This document shows positions 17,101-23,460 of a stretch of 37,563 nt of DNA, piece after piece. Source of the stretch: Bacteroidales bacterium (lineage in GTDB: Bacteria; Bacteroidota; Bacteroidia; Bacteroidales; M50B96); contig JAIOYV010000066.1 in the NCBI GenBank assembly GCA_021740905.1, positions 1 through 37,563 of the forward strand, given 5' to 3'. Position 1 is the stretch's first letter; every line of letters begins with the position of its first letter. A program made the translations under genes and the position numbers. The notes beneath the pieces are model-generated. The model had not been told where the DNA came from. It was given only the letters and a program-made list of their open reading frames with translations, and did not search any database.

Positions 17101-18328
17101 GTTCGTTATCGACTACTCCATCGCCAAAGTTCAAACCATTGATGTTCCCATTTAAAATATTCCCATCGCAAATCAATTTTCCTGTAATCGGATCCCAACT
17201 GCTGGGATTGTCCAAAAAGTCTTTGTCCTGGTATGGACCTTCGAAAAAGTCGATTCCAATAGCCGGTGGGGGCGGTGTTGGGCCCCCATACGCATTGTAC
17301 TGGCCATTTCCATCAACTGCCTCACCATTGTATAAATAACCTAAACCACGATTCACATCACAACCGACATAGTCGTCTTGTGCATAGCCCATATCGGCAT
17401 CGGTCCACACACCAAAATAAGTTTCGTATAAAGTATAGGTGGAGCGGTTTATTAAACGATAATTGTAAAAGGTCATATCGTTGAGTTCGTCGTTGGTCGA
17501 AAAGGCAAATGCCTGCGCCCTAATTTCCATCCCGATGGCATCGCCTTGTGTTTCGGTATGGATATTTCCACGGTCGTTATACACCCACCACAAAGTCTGG
17601 TCGCCGAACAAACGGGGAATGTCCTCCTTCCGGGTTGTCCCACAGGGCATTTCACCTTCCAGGTCATACAAAGGGTAATCACCTGAATAAGGATCGTAAT
17701 ATTCATCCCCATTCACATCAATAAAAGGGGCAAGAAACCGGTCGTATCCATTGGCTACATCGCCATGGGCAGGCCAATCCAGAATTATGGAAGGGATCGA
17801 ATATCCCGGATACTCTGATGCTCTGGTCTCCTGATCGGCATTGTACCATCCTACAAATTGGGCAACCTCATTGCGGGTAATGGTAAAATGTTTGTCGTAT
17901 TCCAGGCACACATCTGATGTGGTAGTACCCTGGTCGGGACCACCTACAATAAGAGGGCCAGGCCAGTAGTCCGTACCATTGGCCCGAAACTTTAAAGCCG
18001 AAAGTTTCAATTGCCCGTTCACATCTTCTCCCCCTATCCATATAGAACCTGCAAAAAGAGCTGTTTTTTCAGAGTTCTTAGGAATTTCATATTTGGGGTT
18101 ACCCTGAAGGTCCCACCACATATCACCACCTGTGTGTATCAGCGCCCGTACATTGTTCAGGTTTAATTCGGTGGAAGTAGTCGCCATGGCACAACCTGCA
18201 GTCAGTGCATGAGTCGATTTCAATCCCGTCTGATTATTATGTTCCCATTTATTATTCTCAGCGTACACGTTGGCGCCTGTAAAAAGCCACAACATGATAA
18301 CTATGGTTGAATACTTTAATTTTTTCAT
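14129..18328 (-). CDS. Giant (1399-residue) secreted protein with T9SS-like C-terminal tail
   Basis: A 1399-residue exported protein. The signal peptide is MKKLKYSTIVIMLWLFTGANVYA. The N-terminal half contains conserved-looking aromatic blocks (IHTGGDMWWDLQGNP at 64-78, LFAGSIWIGGEDVNG at 91-105) and a calcium-type loop DVNGDEYYDP at 204-213. The middle is beta-rich without a domain I recognise, and no catalytic motif was found. Residues about 1295-1399 resemble a T9SS sorting/FlgD-like domain (INIVPNPYYGYSEY, CTISIYNVGGTLVRRF, ASGVYIIHIDADG), but end in an extra KWFGALRPIDLNAF segment. I recall similar tails in this family, so it is probably conserved and not an artefact. It lies between the TonB receptor (28 nt) and the PorV-like gene (31 nt), pointing to a shared surface complex. 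Confidence 0.7.
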   Translation of the reverse strand: MKKLKYSTIVIMLWLFTGANVYAENNKWEHNNQTGLKSTHALTAGCAMATTSTELNLNNVRALIHTGGDMWWDLQGNPKYEIPKNSEKTALFAGSIWIGGEDVNGQLKLSALKFRANGTDYWPGPLIVGGPDQGTTTSDVCLEYDKHFTITRNEVAQFVGWYNADQETRASEYPGYSIPSIILDWPAHGDVANGYDRFLAPFIDVNGDEYYDPYSGDYPLYDLEGEMPCGTTRKEDIPRLFGDQTLWWVYNDRGNIHTETQGDAIGMEIRAQAFAFSTNDELNDMTFYNYRLINRSTYTLYETYFGVWTDADMGYAQDDYVGCDVNRGLGYLYNGEAVDGNGQYNAYGGPTPPPPAIGIDFFEGPYQDKDFLDNPSSWDPITGKLICDGNILNGNINGLNFGDGVVDNERWGMRRFLYFNNGGSGPMVDPKDAPDFYNYLRGIWLDGTNMVYGGTGHRNDSEATDIPTDFMFPGDTDPCGWGQKGQQMPVWSEEASDNPAGDRRFVHSAGPFTLEPGASNNITTGAVWARATGGNPFQSVEDVRIADDKAQLLFDNCFKVVNGPDSPDLDFIELDRQVVFHISNKIQSNNYLEHYNEKDFSIVNIIVNDEVIDVDKYYRFEGYQVFQLKSKSVSIGDIRNINLAREVFQCDVKNDVEQLVNYTWSKELQANIPQMMVTGANEGIHHSFTITNDAFAQGDDRLVNHKKYYFAIIAYGYNNYMTYDQNDGSTVKGQKLPYKAGRKGATGAIEIYEVIPHIPQPRDGGTIINSEYGDGLAVTQWEGFGSGPNLVNLKQETIDKILEMSIDNDSVKLGKPYTNYLGERKYEPGFAPIQVKVVDPLNIPDGEFIIAFDPDSSQYNQTGSAGYWDWKINDTKWFIYDKDTVNPLFDTIYSNEGIKIRNEQIIKEIGLSVIIEYQGYVDEKVDGEVDPSMGIMYYTQYHDPVQKNWLSFIYDGDDFNSLNWIRAGTQEDPNEKEYNDYFVGNQVRDKEESFEKILFGSWAPYKLASNILDGPGNPDGQALITFTQFRLSSIDLVITKNKDLWTRACVIEMSENDTSNSGVTVPALFGQGNAFKFDLRDTFSVDKEGVFADVETASTDENDPNFIAGKGMGWFPGYAIDIETGTRLNIAFGEASELPGENGRDMRWNPTARAFSNFGEERFGGKHVIYVIGQNTILKSNHVDTSVYMPAYDGGKRFYQYVTGKFGTTKRKDGYRNIMWCSIPVLSGQYYGKDFFTEVLPESDYHLSIRMANPHRAGYKNFAPKDSMNNGFPMFSINTHDVMAIKNDKETAENMLDKINIVPNPYYGYSEYELNQLENLAKITNLPQKCTISIYNVGGTLVRRFKKDNSLSYQDWDLKNQYGITIASGVYIIHIDADGIGEKILKWFGALRPIDLNAF

Positions 18329-18356
18329 TGTATACTGATTTATTTTCTTTTCACGA

Positions 18357-21300
18357 TTAGAAATTCATCGAAACACCAAGCCTGATAGTTCTTGGCCGGC
18401 TGTACATCCCTGGATTCTGTAAGTTCATGGTATAATAGTTTCTGTACGCTTCAGGATCAAGGGTTGATTCGATCAAAGGTTGGTTGGCGGCTGCCAACAA
18501 GAAACCGTTGTCGCTGGGGTTACCGGTTTGACTGTATACATTGATAATATTTTTCTTATCCAATATATTCATAATCTCAATATACACATTCAGGTGTGCC
18601 CGCTTTTTGCTTTCGCCTTCTCCCCAGGAGAGCATAATGTCCCTGTCGAATTTAATGTCGATGGTATTCCTCCAGGGTTTACGTGAGCCGTTCCACGATC
18701 CTTCCATCACGCCACCAACAATTGACCTTTTTGTATAGGGAGAACCTGAACCCGCCCGGATAACCATGTTGGCACCAGTATTCTGAAGGATGTCTTTGCC
18801 AAATAATTTTGGCCCGTTGTAAAGTTTGCCACTGGCAAAACGGAAATCCACATTACCCAGAATGGAATGGCGTTGATCGAAGTCGAGAGGGATGGTGGCC
18901 CTTAAATTAGGTTGGCCAGAATTTAGCAAGCTTACACCTTCTGTAGCTGTTGATCCTGTACCATTGGCAAATTGCAGGGTATAGCTGGCACGTAAGGCTA
19001 TATTGCCCGTACGTCTTAAATCATACGACATGGTAAATCCTTTTACGGTTCCAAAGTCGATGTTGCCATACGTAAGGTAACTGTAAACCGGATATGCTCC
19101 AACTACTGAAATGGCTTGCTGCATATCCCTCATTTCGCGATAAAATGCCGATAAGGTAATGGCCGACGTATTTCCAATTTTTTGTTTAAAACCAAGTTCG
19201 TAGTCAATGGTCTTTTCGGGTTTCATATTGGGGTTAGTCAAGATGTTGCTATTGGTTGCCCTTACCTTCATAAATAAATAGTCTATTGGGCTAATATTGA
19301 TGCCGCCAGGTCGGGTAGACAAAACATCGTAGTGAGCAAAAAATAAAGCGACATCCGAAATCGGGAATGAAAATGAGATACGTGGCATCACGGTGATTTG
19401 AGGCTTATAATCTTCGAATGATTGGCTTACCTCATAATTTTCCGATGTCATTTCAACATCCGGGTTAACCAGATACGGACGGATCCCATTTGCGGAAGCT
19501 ATTAATTCAGGGTCATCAATTTCGGTTCCTTTTGCATCGTACCATGTATCGCCACTGCGATAGCCCATAATGCCGGTTGGATTGGTGAGATTATCGACAT
19601 ATACCACATAGCCTTCTCCAATATTATCGGGATGGTCAATATTTAGGATCTTTCCACCATCATCATCGCCTACTTTATAGGTTTCGTATAAGGTATAAGG
19701 ATCTTTCAATACCATTTGGTTGGCATCGAAACGGTCGACCCGTAGACCTACGTTAAACACGAGGTCGTTAAAGGCAAATTTATCTTGTATGTAAGCAGCA
19801 GCATAAGTTGGCTCATAAGGAGCTCTTTCACGAGTGTTTACTTCTTTAGTAGTACCATTGCCCATATCAATTTGGGTGGTTTTTGTGAAGAAATCCTGCA
19901 AACTTGGTTTGCTCGTAAGCCTATTTCCGTATACATCGTAACCCAGGTAGCCAACATACGAATTCCCACTGTTCAACAATTCATCCGCACTAAAATAGGA
20001 AATATCGAAATCGGATGGGTCGTACTTGTCAACATCGACCCAATCCAAACTGTTTACTGGCAAGCCAAGATACTTTCTGAAATTAATATCGAATGCAGAC
20101 TGGTCGTTTGCACTATACAAGCGATTGTAGGAAATGGTGTCGCTGAACACCTGATTGCCAAAATCATCGATTACTATTTGACCATTTTCATCAGTTAGAT
20201 AATGGATTATGGGGTTTTGGAGATCAAGCTGGGCTATGTGCTTGTTCATTAAATTTCGTCCGAGCTGCCACAATTGAGTCGAGCTAACATTATAGGCAGT
20301 CGACGTTCTTTGTTCAAATTCAAAACCAATGGTTATTGCATGGTTTTTAATGTCTGCCGAACCTGATGCACTTATTCTGAATTGATTACCTCTACCTAAG
20401 CTATAGCCTGATGCCAACTGACCTGGAAGAGCCCACATACCATATACATTATCGGGCGAATCGCCATTGGCCAATCCCCTGCCATTTTGAATCCGTTCTA
20501 AGTTTCGATAGTACGTTGGGTCGTCGAAAAGGGCGAAGTAATTCTCCATGTAGTTCCCCATTTCTGGGTTGATTTCGGAGCGCTCGTAAGTAACCAGTGT
20601 ATCGAAATAATTTTCCAACAAGTGAGCATACAATCCGGTTACAGAGTCTTTTTGTAGTGTGGGTGAATAATAAGGAGTGCTATAGGTTGTGTACTTCCCT
20701 ATATACCCATAGTTAAACAGATTATCTTTATGCTCTTTGTCCCAGCTTTTATTAAATGTTTCTTCATAGTCGGCCTGGATAGTATAATACGCATTCTTGA
20801 TTACCGGGTTTTCAATATCGGGATTATCGGGGAATTTCTGGGTAAAGCGCAAATACATTCGCCAGTTGTCATAAAAAGATTCACCAAAATTGTCTTCATT
20901 AAACATGGCATGGCCATAACTCCAGTTATTGTTCCTTAAGTGAAGATATGACCCACCTAGTACAAGGCTTGTGTTTTTGGTGGGTTTAAAATCTATTTTT
21001 CCCGAAACATTGATCCTTTTATCATCATCGCCCCTCTTTACATTATACTTTTCAAAAGCATCTTTGTGCAAATATTCGGCATTGAGGTTTGCCCCAAAAC
21101 CAGCACTAACAGCGCGCAAAGGGTTATCAATTAAACTTTGTCGGACTTCGTCTGTGGCCCTATATAAAGGTATGGCTGAAGGGCTGGGATCCTTAACATA
21201 CTGGAATTCGCCACTAATGATATAGCCCACCACTGCATCTCTCTTATCAGGGTATTCTTTATTTTGTTTTGTTACCAAAGGACCAGAAATACTTAATCCT

Positions 21301-22046
21301 ATCAAATTGTAATCATAAGGATCGAGAAAATGGGATGTAATGCCCTCAGCGCCTCCGAATAATTTATTAGAAGGTCCCTTTGTGGTAAGGTTGGTAACAC
21401 CACCAGTTACGTCGCCATACTTAGCCGGAACACCACCGGTTATTACCGAAACCTCTTCGATGGCAGATTGTGGAAGCGACGATGAACCAATTACTTTCAC
21501 CCCATCAACATAGGTGACGTTACCGCTGGAACGTGCCCCACGGATACTTCCCACTTCACCATTTTCGGAATACACACCAGCTACGGTAATGGACACTGCG
21601 GCAGCCGAACGTCCGGGCATTTTTTCTATTTCTTCCGATGTCATGGTTGAACCACTTTGCGTTTGATCCTTGCTGATCAAAGGAACTTTATAGGAAACAA
21701 CCTCGACTTCCTCGATCAATTCGCTCGAAGAGTTCAGTTCCAGGTCGAGGAAAGTGATTTTTTCGTTTCGGATTACCACCCCTTCCTGTTGCATAGTTTT
21801 GTACCCCACATAAGTTGCCTTTACGGTATATTTCCCAGCAGGAATAGGCTTGACGGTGTAATTCCCATCAAAATCGGTACTACTCCCCCCAACTAAATTT
21901 CCATTTAGCTCCACCACAACATTGGCAAAGGGAATGGCTTCGCGGGTTTCTTTATCGAGCACCTTACCTTTCAATTCACCCGACTGGGCCATAAGGCTTT
22001 GGGTGGCAAGAAAAGCAAAAATAATAAAGAGTAATTTTCGTAGCAT
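18357..22046 (-). CDS. TonB-dependent receptor with carboxypeptidase-regulatory-like domain
   Basis: A 1229-residue outer-membrane receptor. Signal peptide 1-20 (ATQSLMAQ), then a CarboxypepD_reg-like domain at about 24-105 (GELKGKVLDKETREAIPFAN, IPAGKYTVKATYVGYK). The plug follows at about 130-230, with TMTSEEIEKMPGR, SIRGARSSGNVTYVDGV and ISVIT-type strand VSVITGGVPAKYGDVTGG, then a 22-strand barrel ending TIRLGVSMNF. It is longer than typical siderophore receptors and resembles SusC-type architecture, yet no SusD follows. Instead the next genes are a giant secreted protein and a PorV-like barrel, with gaps of 28 and 31 nt. It probably uses TonB energy for import or for moving the partner protein; the substrate is unknown. 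Confidence 0.88.
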   Translation of the reverse strand: MLRKLLFIIFAFLATQSLMAQSGELKGKVLDKETREAIPFANVVVELNGNLVGGSSTDFDGNYTVKPIPAGKYTVKATYVGYKTMQQEGVVIRNEKITFLDLELNSSSELIEEVEVVSYKVPLISKDQTQSGSTMTSEEIEKMPGRSAAAVSITVAGVYSENGEVGSIRGARSSGNVTYVDGVKVIGSSSLPQSAIEEVSVITGGVPAKYGDVTGGVTNLTTKGPSNKLFGGAEGITSHFLDPYDYNLIGLSISGPLVTKQNKEYPDKRDAVVGYIISGEFQYVKDPSPSAIPLYRATDEVRQSLIDNPLRAVSAGFGANLNAEYLHKDAFEKYNVKRGDDDKRINVSGKIDFKPTKNTSLVLGGSYLHLRNNNWSYGHAMFNEDNFGESFYDNWRMYLRFTQKFPDNPDIENPVIKNAYYTIQADYEETFNKSWDKEHKDNLFNYGYIGKYTTYSTPYYSPTLQKDSVTGLYAHLLENYFDTLVTYERSEINPEMGNYMENYFALFDDPTYYRNLERIQNGRGLANGDSPDNVYGMWALPGQLASGYSLGRGNQFRISASGSADIKNHAITIGFEFEQRTSTAYNVSSTQLWQLGRNLMNKHIAQLDLQNPIIHYLTDENGQIVIDDFGNQVFSDTISYNRLYSANDQSAFDINFRKYLGLPVNSLDWVDVDKYDPSDFDISYFSADELLNSGNSYVGYLGYDVYGNRLTSKPSLQDFFTKTTQIDMGNGTTKEVNTRERAPYEPTYAAAYIQDKFAFNDLVFNVGLRVDRFDANQMVLKDPYTLYETYKVGDDDGGKILNIDHPDNIGEGYVVYVDNLTNPTGIMGYRSGDTWYDAKGTEIDDPELIASANGIRPYLVNPDVEMTSENYEVSQSFEDYKPQITVMPRISFSFPISDVALFFAHYDVLSTRPGGINISPIDYLFMKVRATNSNILTNPNMKPEKTIDYELGFKQKIGNTSAITLSAFYREMRDMQQAISVVGAYPVYSYLTYGNIDFGTVKGFTMSYDLRRTGNIALRASYTLQFANGTGSTATEGVSLLNSGQPNLRATIPLDFDQRHSILGNVDFRFASGKLYNGPKLFGKDILQNTGANMVIRAGSGSPYTKRSIVGGVMEGSWNGSRKPWRNTIDIKFDRDIMLSWGEGESKKRAHLNVYIEIMNILDKKNIINVYSQTGNPSDNGFLLAAANQPLIESTLDPEAYRNYYTMNLQNPGMYSRPRTIRLGVSMNF

Positions 22047-22195
22047 AATGTATAACTTTACGTATTATAAATAATAATTTATTTCCAAAAACTTAGTCAG
22101 AAATTTACAGTCGGTAAATATATAAAAATCTGAAACACCCCACCTAAACTTTTTTGAGGTCTTCAATATGTTGTACAGCCATAATAAATGGCCAC

Positions 22196-22657
22196 CTAAA
22201 ATGATCTTCTCTTCAATATTTCTGAATAAACAACAGCCCTTCGTAAATCGAAAGCTTCGCCGAATATCTCTGGGTAATTTTTTGAGGGCACTTCTTCATT
22301 ATCTCTTTCATCAACATTATTTTCCTCATAGTTTATTGCTGATATTGTTGACTCTGCATAACCGTACTTCTCTACTTTTGCTGCAACTTCCTCTTCTTCA
22401 AATTCATTGGATGCGAAAGTGGCAGTATATCTTTCCTGTTGATGCCAATCTACCTCGCTTTCAGGCTGTACAAATTCTGGCTGAGGCTGATAGATTTCTT
22501 CCGAAAACAATCGCTCCAAAATGCCTGGCTCCTTGTTTCTTTCTGGTTCTGTATCGTAAGGAGTGTTGGCAGGCTTCTTTTTCTTTCTGCTACCAAATAC
22601 GGCAAATAATATGATAGCGAGTAAATAAAGCAGGTTCCCCCAGTCAAAATCGGCCAT
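22196..22657 (-). CDS. Small membrane-anchored protein of unknown function
   Basis: A 153-residue protein: one N-terminal transmembrane segment (WGNLLYLLAIILFAVFG), a basic stop-transfer cluster RKKKK, a long acidic, disordered-looking middle, and a C-terminal motif FDLRRAVVYSEILKRR. I recall this LR.AV.YSEIL ending from uncharacterised Bacteroidales proteins, but know no function. The start at 22657 is chosen because the alternative ATG at 22711 would lie upstream of the -7 box at 22702-22695 and coincide with the first codon of the divergent gene. The protein probably has its tail in the cytoplasm, by the positive-inside rule. Confidence 0.7.
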   Translation of the reverse strand: MADFDWGNLLYLLAIILFAVFGSRKKKKPANTPYDTEPERNKEPGILERLFSEEIYQPQPEFVQPESEVDWHQQERYTATFASNEFEEEEVAAKVEKYGYAESTISAINYEENNVDERDNEEVPSKNYPEIFGEAFDLRRAVVYSEILKRRSF

Positions 22658-22685
22658 AATAATCAAGATATTAATCAACAATTTA

Positions 22686-22702
22686 TATTTTTGCCAAAAA
22701 TA
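22686..22702. promoter_or_regulatory. Palindromic pair of opposed -7 boxes (divergent promoter)
   Basis: The sequence TATTTTTGCCAAAAATA is a perfect 17-nt palindrome made of two opposed TAnnTTTG boxes: plus strand 22686-22693, minus strand 22702-22695. The plus start site would be near 22699 (leader ~12 nt to 22711) and the minus one near 22689 (leader ~32 nt to 22657). Neither has a good TTTG at the usual distance. Confidence 0.6.
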
Positions 22703-22710
22703 CAAACTCA

Positions 22711-23151
22711 ATGAATAGATTCACTCTAAATAAGGGAACAAAGTTCTTTTTAACATTATTTTTTCTGGTATCGGTCATTTCTTCCTGCAAAGATAAGAAT
22801 CAGGTCGTACCATATAAGTATGTAAACTTTTCCTTCTCTGTGTTCGACCCGGAATATGCGGCATTGACTGTGCCCGGCAATTCCATTACTGTAAAAGGCG
22901 GGGTGAGTGGAATCTTGATTTACAGGATTTCAGAAACCGATTTTGCAGCATACGACCGTACCTGCACTTATGAAATTAGTGATAGCTGCAAAGTGAAGGT
23001 GGACGATTCGGGGATATTTGCAGTAGACTCTACGTGCTGTTATTCGGAATACCTGCTTTTGGATGGATCGGTTACCAAAGGACCCGCCACCTATCCCTTG
23101 AAAAGGTACAACACCAGTTTCGATGGGACATACTTGAGGGTGTATAATTAA
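22711..23151 (+). CDS. Small lipoprotein with degenerate Rieske-like fold
   Basis: A 146-residue lipoprotein: the signal ends at the cysteine of LVSVISSCKDK. The C-terminal half reads YDRTCTYEISDSCKVKVDD, then STCCYSEYLLLDGSVTKGPA and YPLKRYNTSFDGTYLRVYN. This follows the order of a Rieske [2Fe-2S] domain (CxH, then CxxC-G-S, G.. .GPA...L..Y), but the cluster histidines are missing: CTY replaces CxH and CCYSEY replaces CxxCGS. It probably keeps the fold without binding iron-sulfur; that is inference. Bacteroidota lipoproteins of this kind are known to me only as uncharacterised. It shares the palindromic promoter with the divergent membrane protein. Confidence 0.7.
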   Translation: MNRFTLNKGTKFFLTLFFLVSVISSCKDKNQVVPYKYVNFSFSVFDPEYAALTVPGNSITVKGGVSGILIYRISETDFAAYDRTCTYEISDSCKVKVDDSGIFAVDSTCCYSEYLLLDGSVTKGPATYPLKRYNTSFDGTYLRVYN

Positions 23152-23378
23152 TAGTTTCGGATCTCAGGTTTCGGAATGAAGACTGCCGACTGAATTGTCC
23201 ATTTATGAACAACTGATGTTCTCATGCGTTCAGAAAATGTCTTTTTTATAATATTGAAAATTGGTCAAACATCAGATTATAAAAGCATTAAAATTTAGGG
23301 CATGATAGCTGATAAGAAAACCATCAATTTTTCGGTTAGAGGATACATCACATTAATGTATTGAAAAATAATTTTTTA
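23152..23378. other. Intergenic region upstream of the M16 peptidase
   Basis: No gene or clear terminator was seen. The stretch is AT-rich and leads into the promoter at 23379-23407; the gene-free gap runs to 23460. Confidence 0.5.
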
Positions 23379-23407
23379 TTGTTGAGAGATCTTTTTATTT
23401 ATTTTTG
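23379..23407 (+). promoter_or_regulatory. Promoter of the M16 peptidase gene
   Basis: TTG at 23379-23381, an 18-nt spacer and TATTTTTG at 23400-23407. The start site should lie near 23413, leaving a leader of about 48 nt. Confidence 0.65.
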
Positions 23408-23460
23408 TACAATGATTTTCAAAGATAAATAATCGAATTTACATATTAACTAAATATATT

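Noticed and set aside
18357-22046. SusC of a polysaccharide utilisation locus
   Set aside because: No SusD-like lipoprotein, glycoside hydrolase or regulator is linked; the neighbours are a giant secreted protein and a PorV-like barrel.
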